Below the pieces are notes generated by a model, which searched no databases, was not told the DNA's origin, and saw only the letters and a list, made by a program, of their open reading frames with translations. DNA of 64,000 bases from Aminipila butyrica (GTDB lineage Bacteria; Bacillota; Clostridia; Peptostreptococcales; Anaerovoracaceae): assembly GCF_010669305.1 (NCBI RefSeq), contig NZ_CP048649.1, positions 2,170,001-2,234,000 on the forward strand, in the 5' to 3' direction. Within the stretch, counting starts at the first letter, position 1. Each line of letters starts with the position of its first letter. Below, piece after piece: positions 9,172 to 19,300 of this stretch. The position numbers and the translations under genes are program-made.

Positions 9172-9843
9172 TTACATGCCCAAATACTTGATGTACTCCC
9201 TTATAGGCATCAGTTCCATATTTAGTTTATTTTTCGTGTCTGCGGTTACTTCTCCGTATTTTTGCAATTCAAAACCTGCGCGTTCTACCTGCTTCAAATA
9301 TTCCTCAACAACAGGACGCACCGCTTGTTCTTTGCTCTTTAGCAATTTACCGCAGTTTCGGTAAATTTCAAGACAGGGGTTGCAGGACGACATAACGGCC
9401 TTTAAGGTTTCGAAATTATTATTGCCTGGAAAGCCACAGTTGGAAATTACAACGAATTTCTGTGTTTTGGGCTTGGCATCTGCAAGATCAAAATTGTCAG
9501 TTTGCTGTACAATAAGCGGTGACTTCAATGGTGCCAGACGGTCAACAAAGGCTTTTAAGGCCGCTGTCATATTCCAGGTGTATACCGGGGTTGCAAAACA
9601 AACGATATCGGCTCGGTTATATTCTTGCAAAAGCTCTGTCATATCGTCAGAAAGCACACACTTACCGGGCGTTTGGAACCAACAGGTGAAGCAGCCTCTG
9701 CAAAAATCAAATTGCTTCTCTGCTAAAAAAACATTTTTGACCTCAGCGCCTGCTTGTTCTGCACCATTTAAAAAAGCCTTGCTGATTACATGGGTATTAC
9801 TATTTTGTCCTGCGGGACTTCCGTTAAAAACAATGAATTTCAT
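9172..9843 (-). CDS. Flavodoxin-family / NADPH-dependent FMN reductase-like protein
   Basis: 223-residue flavodoxin-fold protein starting MKFIVFNGSPAGQNSNT, the FMN-phosphate-binding loop of the NAD(P)H-dependent FMN reductase and iron-sulfur flavoprotein group. A Cys cluster CRGCFTCWFQTPGKC (about 48-62) is typical of that group and may bind a cluster or act redox-wise. FATPVYTWNMTAALKAFVDRL is the second FMN-contact block. It probably handles electrons in the cytoplasm; substrate unknown. It is monocistronic between two unrelated transcription units. Confidence 0.85.
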   Translation of the reverse strand: MKFIVFNGSPAGQNSNTHVISKAFLNGAEQAGAEVKNVFLAEKQFDFCRGCFTCWFQTPGKCVLSDDMTELLQEYNRADIVCFATPVYTWNMTAALKAFVDRLAPLKSPLIVQQTDNFDLADAKPKTQKFVVISNCGFPGNNNFETLKAVMSSCNPCLEIYRNCGKLLKSKEQAVRPVVEEYLKQVERAGFELQKYGEVTADTKNKLNMELMPIREYIKYLGM

Positions 9844-10165
9844 ATACTATTTCTCCTTCTGCTTTTCTAAATAGTATCAAATTCTATCTGCAGCTTCAAT
9901 CAACGATCCGTAGAGTTGAAAAATGAACTTCGTTAAACTGTGATACAGATTTATGTTAAAATTGGAGATTGGCATGCATCCCATAACAGGAACCATCGAC
10001 ATTGCCAAAAGTTACGGCATGACTGAGGAATCTTTCAATCGGCTTTTACACGTGTTGAGAAACCATAGCAAACAATCGCTGGCCACTGTGCCAGCCTTCT
10101 CTAACTCTGTTAGTGAGGGTTCTTAGTTGTATATGCTTTTGTTTAACTAGAGAAAAGTTTTTCTT
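9844..10165. other. Intergenic region, no convincing gene
   Basis: 322 bases between the flavodoxin-like gene and the MerR gene. It holds a short open frame on the plus strand (about 9953-10126, roughly 57 codons) without a ribosome binding site and without recognisable homology. Two small inverted repeats near 10079-10120 (GCTGGC/GCCAGC and CTAAC/GTTAG) lack a T-tract. I see nothing else. Confidence 0.5.
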
Positions 10166-10549
10166 TTATAATGGTTTCCTAAAGCTATGAGCGGTATTAG
10201 GGTTATCATAAAATGCAAGTTTTGCATCAACGAGCTTCAAGCTTTCCTGCATTTGTTCAATTTGCTGCGATATAAAAGCTCTATGGTTGATAAATATATT
10301 TTTTCTTTGCTCTACTGTTTCCTCACCAATCTGGCACAATTCCATATACTGCCTTATTTCCTTGATTTTCATTCCGGTGTTCTTCAGACAGCAGACCAGC
10401 TTAACCCACTCCAAATCTGATTCGGTGAATTCGCGGTTGCCAGCTTTATTTCTGGACAAAAAAGGAAAAAGTCCCTCTTTATCATAAAAGCGAATGGTGT
10501 GCTCCGATATTTGAAAATGCTTTGCTACGTCATGAATAGAATAAGCCAT
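10166..10549 (-). CDS. MerR-family transcriptional regulator
   Basis: 127-residue regulator with a MerR winged helix at the N-terminus (IHDVAKHFQISEHTIRFYDKEGL) and a coiled-coil helix (MKIKEIRQYMELC … QIEQMQESLKLV). There is no large effector domain, as in many small MerR regulators that respond to thiol or carbonyl stress. GGAGGGA precedes the ATG. It is divergent from the aldo/keto reductase gene, and a textbook MerR-type promoter lies between them, so the reductase is its probable target. Confidence 0.9.
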   Translation of the reverse strand: MAYSIHDVAKHFQISEHTIRFYDKEGLFPFLSRNKAGNREFTESDLEWVKLVCCLKNTGMKIKEIRQYMELCQIGEETVEQRKNIFINHRAFISQQIEQMQESLKLVDAKLAFYDNPNTAHSFRKPL

Positions 10550-10582
10550 CTTGTTCCCTCCAAAAAATATTTTTAAAATGCC

Positions 10583-10613
10583 TTGACTTAGATATAACTC
10601 TAAGTGGTATTGT
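10583..10613 (+). promoter_or_regulatory. MerR-type promoter with operator for the aldo/keto reductase gene
   Basis: TTGACT at 10583-10588 and TATTGT at 10608-10613 are separated by 19 bases, the long spacer used by MerR-family activators. A perfect inverted repeat ACTTAGA / TCTAAGT (10586-10592 and 10599-10605, six-base centre) fills the spacer. It faces the aldo/keto reductase gene and sits 34 bases from the divergent MerR gene. Confidence 0.8.
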
Positions 10614-10882
10614 ATATTTTATACTGCACTCCTTTACTTTTCAAGAGCTTCTCATTATAAAGAGAACCTATAAGAATGTAGCAGAATAAAAACTTGTACT
10701 TACCTCCAGCACAAGCCGAGGAATCGGCATTATGATTCCGTTTTTAGAAGCAGCCTAACAGCTATTTATTGAATCAGTTGTGGCCCATCTATGCAGTCCC
10801 AAAATGGCATGGATGACCAAGCAGCAAATCGAGTCCTTTTGGGGAGTGCTGTTGTAACATTATGAAAGGTGGAATAAGATAA
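10614..10882 (+). other. Long 5' leader of the aldo/keto reductase gene
   Basis: About 250 bases lie between the MerR-type promoter and the reductase start. No convincing gene is present. One frame reads a short peptide, a stop, and then about 33 open codons (about 10758-10854), which could be a decayed gene. AAAGGTGG precedes the reductase ATG. Confidence 0.45.
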
Positions 10883-12019
10883 ATGGAAACCAGAACATGG
10901 GATAAACTTGGAGTAAAAACCGCACTGCTTGGCTTTGGATGCATGCGGTTTCCTATTACCTCCGAAGGTAAAATTGATGAGCCGCTGTCTACAAAAATGC
11001 TTGAAAAAGCTTATGCAGCAGGTGTGAACTACTATGACACAGCCTATATGTATCATAATGGAGATAGCGAAGCTTTTGTAGGCAACTGGCTGAATACGAA
11101 AGACAGGGATAACTATTTTCTTACCACCAATCTTCCTGTTGTTATGATTAACAGTCTAGAGCAAGCAAAGGCCATTTTTGAAGAGCAAAGAGAAAAACTG
11201 AATAAAGAGTATTTTGATTTCTATCTACTCCACGCTTTGAATAAGCACACTTTCAAAAAATCCGTAGAGCTTGGAATTGTGCAGTATTGTGAGGATCTGA
11301 AGGCGCAGGGAAAAATTAAACACCTTGGTTTTTCCTTTCATGATGATTACAATACCTTTGAAGAAATCTTGCAATACCGTAATTGGGACTTATGCCAGAT
11401 CCAACTCAATTATACCGACACAGAGGAACAGGCCGGGCTTCGGGGATATACTTTAGCCGAAAAAGCAGGCATTCCTATTGTTGTTATGGAGCCGGTCAAG
11501 GGCGGTTCACTTGCCAATCTGCCGGAGACAGTCGCAGGCGAAATGACAAGCATGCATCCTGATTGGACGCTGTCCTCCTGGGCATACCGATGGGTCGGTA
11601 GCCTGCCAAATGTCAAGGTCATTTTAAGCGGTATGTCCACCATGGCACAGGTAGAAGATAATATAAAGACGTTTCAGCATTTTAAGCCTATCTCTTCTGA
11701 AGATCAGGGCATAATCGATCGTGCAGTTGAAAAAATCAGAGCAAGGGTAAAAAATAGCTGTACATTCTGCCGGTACTGCATGCCTTGCCCTGCAGGTGTT
11801 AATATCCCCGAAAATTTTGCCGCATGGAATGGATATGGCATGTATGAAAATCCCAACGACATATATTTCAAATGGGGAATTATGATTTCTGACGCTGAAA
11901 AGGCGAAAAACTGTGTCCATTGCGGTGCCTGTGAAAAAAAATGTCCTCAGAAAATCGCTATACGGGACAATCTCGCAACGCTACAAACAGAATTGGATAC
12001 AATTTATCAAAACAGATAA
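10883..12019 (+). CDS. Aldo/keto reductase with C-terminal 4Fe-4S ferredoxin domain
   Basis: 378-residue cytoplasmic oxidoreductase. Residues about 1-280 are an aldo/keto reductase barrel (GFGCMRFP, NYYDTAYMYHNGDSE with the catalytic Asp/Tyr region, FYLLHALNK, GFSFHDD). The C-terminal part has two cluster motifs, CTFCRYCMPCP and CVHCGACEKKCPQ. This arrangement is common in anaerobic Clostridia and suggests that the enzyme can take electrons from ferredoxin-type carriers. The divergent MerR regulator and the MerR-type promoter indicate inducible expression, perhaps by reactive aldehydes or quinones (inference). Confidence 0.92.
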   Translation: METRTWDKLGVKTALLGFGCMRFPITSEGKIDEPLSTKMLEKAYAAGVNYYDTAYMYHNGDSEAFVGNWLNTKDRDNYFLTTNLPVVMINSLEQAKAIFEEQREKLNKEYFDFYLLHALNKHTFKKSVELGIVQYCEDLKAQGKIKHLGFSFHDDYNTFEEILQYRNWDLCQIQLNYTDTEEQAGLRGYTLAEKAGIPIVVMEPVKGGSLANLPETVAGEMTSMHPDWTLSSWAYRWVGSLPNVKVILSGMSTMAQVEDNIKTFQHFKPISSEDQGIIDRAVEKIRARVKNSCTFCRYCMPCPAGVNIPENFAAWNGYGMYENPNDIYFKWGIMISDAEKAKNCVHCGACEKKCPQKIAIRDNLATLQTELDTIYQNR

Positions 12020-12086
12020 ATACGGTCGTTGTAAGAAAGTAAGTGTTTTTCAATTTAAATAGGGGGTATTGGGCTAATGTACTCCC

Positions 12087-12839
12087 TTAATAAATCGCTA
12101 GCGGACCATAAGGGCTCCTAATAATCTCAATTTTGGTTTCAAAAATATCAGTCAAAAGTTTCGGATTCATAATGTCATCCACTGTTCCAAAAGCAGCAAC
12201 TTGTCCATCCTTCATTACACAAATCCGATCCGAGTATTTGGCCGCAAAATTGATATCATGTATAACGGCCAGGATTGTTCGTCCAAATTCATTAGCCACA
12301 TGCCTCAAATGCTTCATCATTTGAACAGACCGCGCGACATCGAGATTATTTAAAGGCTCGTCCAAAAGTACATATTCCGTCTCTTGGCACAAAACCATTG
12401 CTACATATGCCCTTTGCCTTTGGCCGCCAGAAAGCTCATCTAAATACCTGTTTTCTAAATCAGTTAAATCTAAAAAATCGATATATTTAGAAATAATTAA
12501 CTCATCAGCCTTTGTTAATCTGCCTTTGGAATGAGGGAACCGCCCAAACCCGGCTAGCTGCCTAACAGTCAGTCTCGTTACGAAATGGTTTTCTTGTCGT
12601 AAAATCGTTAAGATTTTTGCTAAATCTTCTGATTTAGATTCAGAAACATCCATATTGGCTACTTTTATTTGCCCTTCGTCCATATTCAAAAGCCTTCCAA
12701 TCATTAAAAGTGCCGTAGACTTTCCAGCACCATTTGGCCCAATTAAAGAAGTTAGTCCGGCTTTGGGTATTTGAATATTTAAAGGTCCTATTTTCACCTC
12801 ATCCGTATACATTTTTCTAGCATTAAGAATATTTATCAT
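12087..12839 (-). CDS. Iron-siderophore ABC transporter ATPase
   Basis: 250-residue ATPase with Walker A GPNGAGKST, signature LSGGQRQRAYVAM, Walker B YVLLDEP and the H-loop VIHD. It resembles the YclP/CeuD/FepC group energising ferric siderophore uptake. It is the last gene of the four-gene operon, and its start overlaps the end of the permease gene by 4 bases, indicating translational coupling. The siderophore specificity cannot be read. Confidence 0.93.
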   Translation of the reverse strand: MINILNARKMYTDEVKIGPLNIQIPKAGLTSLIGPNGAGKSTALLMIGRLLNMDEGQIKVANMDVSESKSEDLAKILTILRQENHFVTRLTVRQLAGFGRFPHSKGRLTKADELIISKYIDFLDLTDLENRYLDELSGGQRQRAYVAMVLCQETEYVLLDEPLNNLDVARSVQMMKHLRHVANEFGRTILAVIHDINFAAKYSDRICVMKDGQVAAFGTVDDIMNPKLLTDIFETKIEIIRSPYGPLAIY

Positions 12840-13897
12840 AAAGTTCCCTTTCTTAGCAGTACAATTAGAAATGCTATGCCGCCAAACAGTTCAATAATAA
12901 CGGAAACAACACCTTGCGCTCTAAATACATGATACATAAAAAAGTACGATCCTGTTAATATCAAAAAACCTATCGCAAGAGTCATTGGAAAAACGTATCG
13001 GTGATCATAAGTCGGCGCAGCCTGATAAGTCATAGTAGCTACTAAAAATCCATAGAAAGTTAGTGGCCCGACCAAAGCGGTGGAAACTGACATCAGAACT
13101 GAAACCAATATAAGCGTATATATTACGCCAAACCGATGATTAACCCCCAAAGAGGTGCTAGCGCTCTTTCCAAGAGACAATACATTTAGTTTTTTAGAAT
13201 AAGCAAGGATAAGTAATGCCGCAATAATCACAAGGGGAACGGCAACCGGAAAGTAAGCAGCATCTGCATTATTGACAGAGCCAAACAACCTCGCCTGCAA
13301 AATGTCAAATTCAGACGGTGCTAAAAGTCTTCTCATAAAGGACGACACGGATTTCAGACCGGTGCCCATAATGACCCCGACCAAAAGCATAAGTTGTAAA
13401 TTTCCATATTTTCCAGAAAGAAGCCAGCCATAAAGTATCAAACACATCAGAACCATTGCGACAACTTGAAAAAGAAAGGGCCCAATGCCGCTAAATTTCA
13501 GGAATGCACTGGTACCGAAAAAAAACATCGCACTTGTATGTATTGTCGAGTATAAAGCTTCAAATCCTAAAAGAGAAGGCGTAATAATCCGGTTATTGGT
13601 GCTTGACTGGAAGGCGACAGTAGACAGGCTCTGGCAAACCGCAGCAATAACCATGGCAAAAAGAGCCACTGTCCTTCTTTTAACAACTGGGATAAAAGAA
13701 GGGGACCCTACAGAAACAGGATTGTTATAGACCAAAAGCCCATAAGAAGCAAGTGCGCCTAAAACAATCAAGGCTATCAGTAAAGTCCAATAGCGTTTCT
13801 CCTCTTTCTTCGTACGAAAAGCTCTGGCTGATCTGTTTTCATAATCAAGGTCGGTATTGCTCTTCACATTCTCCTTATTATATATAAATTCACTCAT
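12836..13897 (-). CDS. Iron-siderophore ABC transporter permease (second)
   Basis: 353-residue FecCD-family membrane protein with about nine hydrophobic segments; the C-terminal half has GPLTFYGFLVATMTYQ, matching the FecCD GPIxFxGLxxPH region in a variant form. A charged N-terminal extension (about 45 residues) precedes the first segment. It resembles YclO/CeuC. The start ATG overlaps the preceding gene's stop (ATGA). Confidence 0.9.
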   Translation of the reverse strand: MSEFIYNKENVKSNTDLDYENRSARAFRTKKEEKRYWTLLIALIVLGALASYGLLVYNNPVSVGSPSFIPVVKRRTVALFAMVIAAVCQSLSTVAFQSSTNNRIITPSLLGFEALYSTIHTSAMFFFGTSAFLKFSGIGPFLFQVVAMVLMCLILYGWLLSGKYGNLQLMLLVGVIMGTGLKSVSSFMRRLLAPSEFDILQARLFGSVNNADAAYFPVAVPLVIIAALLILAYSKKLNVLSLGKSASTSLGVNHRFGVIYTLILVSVLMSVSTALVGPLTFYGFLVATMTYQAAPTYDHRYVFPMTLAIGFLILTGSYFFMYHVFRAQGVVSVIIELFGGIAFLIVLLRKGTL

Positions 13898-14907
13898 CTT
13901 CGCTTCCTTTGTTTTAATAAGATAACAATAAATATAACAGCGCCTACAGTTCCAAGTATCAAAGAAACGGGCACTTCAAAAGGCATTATAATGGTTCTGG
14001 AAAGGAGATCACAAAGAGTAATCGCCCCCATTCCTAATACACATACCCAAGGCAAGTTGCTCTTTAAGTCATCGCCTCTATACATTGAAACAATATTGGG
14101 CACAATTAAACCTAAAAATGGCAAGTTTCCGATTACAGCAGCAACAATACCAACTGCAACAGAAATAAGTCCGGTGCCCAAAAGAACAATTTTATTATAA
14201 TTTACGCCAAGGCTTGTTGCTACATCCTCACCCAATCCTGCTAAAGTTAATCGATCCGCATAAATAAAAATAAAAATATTAACAATTACGATGAGCCATA
14301 AATATTCATAGCGTCCAATTTGAACTGGAGCAAAAGAACCTACAAACCAAGTTTCAATGCTTTGCGTCATTTGAAAAACAAGTCCAATAAAAGTAGAGAT
14401 GGCGGAAATAACTGCTCCAAGCATCATTCCAATAACGGGGACAATTAATGACGAGCGAAGTTTAACCTTTCTTAAAAAGAAGAAGAAGATCATAGTTCCT
14501 ATAAAAGAAAAAAGAATCGCGCCCGTCATTCTCAGCATTAAAGGAGGTGCAGGAAATATTAAATAAACAAAAACAAGTCCTAAACCCGCCCATTCAATCG
14601 TTCCTGTTGTGGTAGGCTCAACCATGCGATTCTGTGTAATCAGCTGTGTTACCAGCCCCGACATGGACATGGCTGCACCGGTAAGCATGAGTGCCGCAGT
14701 TCTTGGAACACGAGTGATAAAAAACATATTCCAGCCATCTTCTTGTCCGTGTATATCGTAAACTCCTGTAAACAGTGATACAATTCCTAAAACAGAAACA
14801 ACAAACACTGCTACTATAAAGGGTTTTGTCCATATTTTATGTTGACTAAAAAGGTGGGGCTGAGAAACCTCAGCCCCTGTAATACTACGTGTCGTGCATT
14901 TTGGCAT
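13894..14907 (-). CDS. Iron-siderophore ABC transporter permease (first)
   Basis: FecCD-family permease of about 337 residues, YclN/CeuB-like, with GNLPFLGLIVPNIVSMYRGDD, the conserved GxIxFxGLxxPH-type loop that contacts the ATPase. I start it at the ATG at 14907, which has AAAGGA 11 bases upstream; the in-frame ATG at 14919 overlaps that site. It pairs with the downstream permease to form the transmembrane channel. Confidence 0.9.
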   Translation of the reverse strand: MPKCTTRSITGAEVSQPHLFSQHKIWTKPFIVAVFVVSVLGIVSLFTGVYDIHGQEDGWNMFFITRVPRTAALMLTGAAMSMSGLVTQLITQNRMVEPTTTGTIEWAGLGLVFVYLIFPAPPLMLRMTGAILFSFIGTMIFFFFLRKVKLRSSLIVPVIGMMLGAVISAISTFIGLVFQMTQSIETWFVGSFAPVQIGRYEYLWLIVIVNIFIFIYADRLTLAGLGEDVATSLGVNYNKIVLLGTGLISVAVGIVAAVIGNLPFLGLIVPNIVSMYRGDDLKSNLPWVCVLGMGAITLCDLLSRTIIMPFEVPVSLILGTVGAVIFIVILLKQRKRR

Positions 14908-14927
14908 GTTAATATACATCCTTTATC

Positions 14928-15938
14928 CTATTTGGAAAAAGCACTTGCAATATCTTCAAACAACTCCAGATAGGTTTGTATGGATTCATTTGTGTAAGTA
15001 TCATCTGGTGCGTAAACAATATGCTCTTTCGATATAGCGGTTATATTTTTCAGGGCAGGTGAATTATTGATAACATCCATGGCAGGGACTTTCTTTTCGT
15101 CAGAAGAGAAGGAAGCGTCGCGATCCAATACCATAATCCAATCAGGATTGCTTTGAGCAATAGCTTCCACAGAAATATCATCACCCTTATGATCAGAAGA
15201 AGTACCATCAATTTCTAATGCCGACTCCCATCCGAACATTTCATACATAGGTCCCCAAACACGTCCGGAATAAGGTGCTGAAAAACCAATTTCTCCGCCA
15301 GAGACCACGACGCTCATGATTTTGTCCGTTCCATTATAGGCATCTTTAGCTATTTGAATGGCCTTATCAAAATCATCATTCAGTTTCTGAGCCTCATCAT
15401 TTTTGTCAAAAATTTTCCCCAAGGTAATAGTGGACTCCTTTAGACCGTTAACCAAACTGTCCCCAGATTTCCCTGCTTCCTCCGAAAGCTCGAAATTTAA
15501 GTCAACGACAGCCGCATTTGGAACCAGAGCTTTTATGTCTTCATAATAATCTGCAAATCTTTGCCCAACAATGACGAGCTCAGGGTCTACCGCCGCGATG
15601 ACTTCCAGGTTGGGTTCACGGTGATCCCCAATATCTTGGACAGCAGCATCTAAGTAATATGGAGAATCTGGCGGCATTACGCCCTTAGGAACCGCTACCA
15701 ATTCAACGCCCCAATTAGATAAGGTCTCAAATGTTCTATTATCCAAAGATACTACTTTTTGGGGATTGACAGGAACAGTAACAGTTCCATGAACATCTGT
15801 GATTTCAATGGTTGTGTCCTTCACGTCCCCACTTGTTTCGGAAGTAGAAGCATTCTTACTTGGATTTGAACAACCAGTTAGCATTAAAGCAAAAACTACG
15901 GTAAAAATAATTAATTTTGGTAAATAGAACTTTTTCAT
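14928..15938 (-). CDS. Iron-siderophore ABC transporter substrate-binding lipoprotein
   Basis: 336-residue PBP2/TroA-fold lipoprotein: signal peptide with lipobox LTGC (Cys23), Ser/Thr linker, then ITDVHGTVTVPVNPQKVVSLD as in YclQ/CeuE/FatB-type siderophore binders. It captures the ferric complex outside the membrane and is first in the operon. AGGAGG precedes the ATG. A palindrome related to those before the giant BspA-like gene lies about 150 bases upstream. Confidence 0.93.
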   Translation of the reverse strand: MKKFYLPKLIIFTVVFALMLTGCSNPSKNASTSETSGDVKDTTIEITDVHGTVTVPVNPQKVVSLDNRTFETLSNWGVELVAVPKGVMPPDSPYYLDAAVQDIGDHREPNLEVIAAVDPELVIVGQRFADYYEDIKALVPNAAVVDLNFELSEEAGKSGDSLVNGLKESTITLGKIFDKNDEAQKLNDDFDKAIQIAKDAYNGTDKIMSVVVSGGEIGFSAPYSGRVWGPMYEMFGWESALEIDGTSSDHKGDDISVEAIAQSNPDWIMVLDRDASFSSDEKKVPAMDVINNSPALKNITAISKEHIVYAPDDTYTNESIQTYLELFEDIASAFSK

Positions 15939-16080
15939 ATGTATCCTCCTAAAGTGGTGTTTTAATAAGCAAATAATTAAATTGCCATGTTCCTATGGTA
16001 AGTTAGATAAGCGTTGTTACTATAAACGTTAAAAAATATACCTCCCCCTTTCTACTTTTATGAACTTAATGTGAAATCGC

Positions 16081-16108
16081 ACATCGGTTAGCAATAACTA
16101 ACTAATGT
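16081..16108. promoter_or_regulatory. Palindromic operator-like site upstream of the siderophore operon
   Basis: An imperfect palindrome centred on GTTAG-CAATAA-CTAAC (16087-16102) with outer ACAT/ATGT pairs (9 of 11 arm positions match). It is close to the sites at 21615-21630 and 21634-21679. A TTGCTA / CATTAA pair with 17-base spacing on the minus strand overlaps it, so a repressor bound here would block the transporter promoter. The form recalls DtxR-family iron boxes (inference). Confidence 0.5.
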
Positions 16109-16110
16109 GT

Positions 16111-16146
16111 AAAAAATAAGAGATCAGCCTACAGCTGATCTCTTAT
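16111..16146 (-). terminator. Rho-independent terminator, minus strand
   Basis: Arms of 13 bases (16116-16128 and 16134-16146) with loop CTACA, followed on the minus strand by six T. It lies between the giant surface-protein gene and the siderophore operon and stops read-through. Confidence 0.8.
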
Positions 16147-16231
16147 CCAACATACTTTCGCATATCCTCCGAGACGGAATCTATTTTATGAGATTCATTA
16201 TAACTCACTGTCCTTTTTATGTCAATAAATT

Positions 16232-16275
16232 ATAAAACCTGCTATAAAAGTCTTGCCTTTTATAGCAAGTTTTAT
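16232..16275. terminator. Stem-loop downstream of the BspA-like gene
   Basis: TGCTATAAAAG / CTTTTATAGCA with outer ATAAAAC / GTTTTAT pairing gives a long bidirectional hairpin about 45 bases after the stop of the surface-protein gene. Confidence 0.65.
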
Positions 16276-16320
16276 TGCCCATAGAACAAACCGTTCTGTT
16301 CTATTGTAGCATAGGGTTTC

Positions 16321-19300
16321 TTAGTTCAGAGCTTCCACACGCACTGCAATGGATGCGGCTTCTGCTCTTGTCATTCCAGCCTTAGGTGCCAAGGTATCTG
16401 CTGATTTTCCTTGCAAAAGTCCCTTAGAAACAGCCCAAGACAGGTTCTCATATGCATAGCTTGAGATTTCGTCTCTATCTGAAAATTGATTGACATCACT
16501 TCTGCTGGAGGTATCATACCCCTTCAAGACATTGCATCTATAAATCAATGCGATCATCTCTTCTCTGGTAATGTCCTTTTCTGGTGATAAATTGTTGTCT
16601 CCGGTACCACTGACAATGCCGTTTTGAGATGCCCATGCAATAGCATCCTTATAGGCATTGTCAGAAGAAACATCCTGGAACAGGTTTTCTGCTCCGTTAC
16701 CTTCTGTTTTTTCACCATAAAGCACATACAAAATTCGGATGGCTTCTTCTCTGGTTAACGTCTTATTTGGTGCAAATTCTGTTTTTGTCACCCCTTGAAT
16801 CAAGCCCTTTTCAATAGCATTCGAAATGGCGTCATGTGCCCAATGCTCCTTAATATCATTAAAGTCCCCGGTGGAAGCTTTCACCGTTTCAACCACAATC
16901 GCAATCTCATCCGTAGGCTTCAAATTCTCAAGTTCCTCCACAGGCCCTACAGATACACCGTTCACAAGAACATCTGTTACAACATAGCCTTTCTCTGCAA
17001 CGATTTTTGCAGATTTGCCATCGTTACTGATGGATACCTTGCTGCCATCTGACCCTTTAACACTAGGTGCTGTGGTTTCTTTTTTTGTTGTGTCGGTTTT
17101 AGATTTGGAAGATTTACTGCCGGAACTGCCCCCAGATGTTTTTTTGTTGGATATTGCTGTAGTTAATTCATTGACTACCGTGTTAAATTCCGCTACAGTT
17201 ATTTCTTCCGCGTTTTCTAATGTTGCTTTTGCCTTGCTCAGCTTTTCTTGCAAGTTTGCATAGTTTTCTTCCGTATATTGGCTGGCGGAAGAACTTTCTG
17301 CAGTTGTAATTAAGCTTTCCAGCGTTTCAAGCGCAATAACTTTTTCCCCTTTAATTTTTCCGCTTGCGACTAACTCTGCCTTTACTGCATTTTTCTGAAC
17401 AACAAATACAGCATCGGTTGAAATTCCATAAAACGCATTTGTTCCCAATTTAGATAATGCAGCAGACTGAATCACGATTTTCTTTAATGCCGTGCAATCA
17501 AAGAAGGTATTCTTTCCAATATAAGTTACACTTTCGGGAAGCACAATTTTTTCAAGAGCTACGCAACCTTCAAAGATTCCCTTGAAATCCTCTTCCGCAT
17601 CCGTGGTCAATGTCGCACCCAAGGATAGAATGCCATTGCCAAAAATAACTTCATTTAAGGCAGAGCAGCCGTAGAATGCACCATTTTCCAGTTCCGTCAA
17701 ACCATCTGATAAGATAACCTTTTCAATTTTTGCGCAGCCATAGAATGCAGACGCACCAATCGTATCAACATTTTTTAGATTCGCTACAAAGCCTGTAGTT
17801 TCATCTCCCTGGACTTTGATTGCCGTAAGTGATTCGCAATTGTAGAATGCTTCTTCCCCAATCTCCGTAATGGTGGTTGGCAGCGTAATTTCCTCTAATA
17901 ATCTTCCTCTGAAGAACATTCCTTTACCGATATGTGTCAGCTGAGAGCCCTCTTCAAAGGTAACTGTCTTCAACCCGTAATTCCAAGCGAAAACATAATC
18001 GTGAACAGTCTCTAAGGATGCAGGCAGTGTCAGCACCTCCAGCTTCGCATTATCCGAAATTGCTCCGTTTTCCAGTTCTTTTAAGGTACTGCCCTCTGCA
18101 AAAATAACGGAAGTTAAATTTGCATTGCTGGAAATGGCGTTCACCCCAATTTTCTCAATGGTATTTGGAATGGTGATGCTTGTTATGTCAGCATTTCCAT
18201 GGAAGGCACTTGTAGCAATGGTCTTTACCGTATACCGATAACCATTGTGGATTACCTGGCTTGGAATAACCACATCACCTGCGATACCGGTTAAGGTACT
18301 GCCATTTCCAACCTGTATCGTCCCGTTTTCTCCATTATCCGGGTCAGCCAAAACAACATAAGAAATGCCGTCCTTTGTGAATGCAGCTTCTTTAATATCG
18401 TCCTCTAATAACGTGTTGTCTACTGTAATATTAGATTCCGAAACACCTTTTTCCACCAACTTGCTCTTCACCGCCTCTGTTGCCACATAGTATTGTGCGG
18501 ACTTTAAGGAATTAAAGGCAGCACCCAGTTCAATGGTCTCGCTTGTTGTTGCTGTAGAACGAATTTTGATGGTCGTTAAGTTTCCAGGCAAAGCCGAAGC
18601 ACCAAAAGAAACAACACTCTTAGGGATTTCTATTTCTTCCAAGGCATCACAGCTGTAGAATAAGTAATCGGCCAAACTGGTAAGTCTTGCCGAAAGCTTA
18701 ACGCTTTCCAAATTTACGCATTTATAAAATGCCATTTTGCCGATGGCGGTTACATCATCATGCATGGTCACGGCGGTCAGCTTCGCCATTTGGTTCATCG
18801 CATTTGTTCCGATGGTGGTTACATCGGTGCCCAAAGCCAGTGTTTTGAGTTCCTGATTTTTATAAAACGCATAATCAGTAATGGTTTTTACCGTATCCGG
18901 TACGGAATAACTATTCCCTTCTTTTGCGGCAGGATATTGCAACAGAATCATCTTTGCTGCATTCATCAATACCCCGTCTACACTGCTATATGTGCTGCTT
19001 CCGGCAGCAACCTGAATGGAGGTTAAGCTATTGCAATCGTAAAAAGCCTGTGTTCCAATAGATTTAATCGTAGCCGGCAGTTCTACAACAGAAACCTTTG
19101 TGGTTGCAAAAGCACTGTCTCCAATGGATTCCAAACTGGAGCCGAACGTAACTGTTTTTAAATACTTGCAGTTTTTAAACGCATTGTTGCCAATGGTTTT
19201 TACTGTAGAAGGCAGCTGAATTGCCAATAAAGATGTGCAATACCCAAACGCATCTGCACCGATGGACTGTAGCTGACTTCCTTCTTCAAAGGTTACCGTA

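Noticed and set aside
9112..9175. Direct repeat TACATTCATTTA at two places 50 bases apart
   Set aside because: Twelve bases of AT-rich sequence; too weak to call a regulator site, noted only in the promoter entry.
9953..10126. Short plus-strand frame of about 57 codons with a helix-like segment
   Set aside because: No ribosome binding site, no recognisable homology, and it lies in a gap with other weak repeats; not reported as a gene.
10731..10855. Frame interrupted by one stop upstream of the aldo/keto reductase gene
   Set aside because: May be a relic, but the length and composition do not distinguish it from chance.
16040..16051. Strong AAAGGGGGAGGT site on the minus strand in the siderophore leader
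   Set aside because: No ATG, GTG or TTG follows at a usable distance, so no leader peptide can be claimed.
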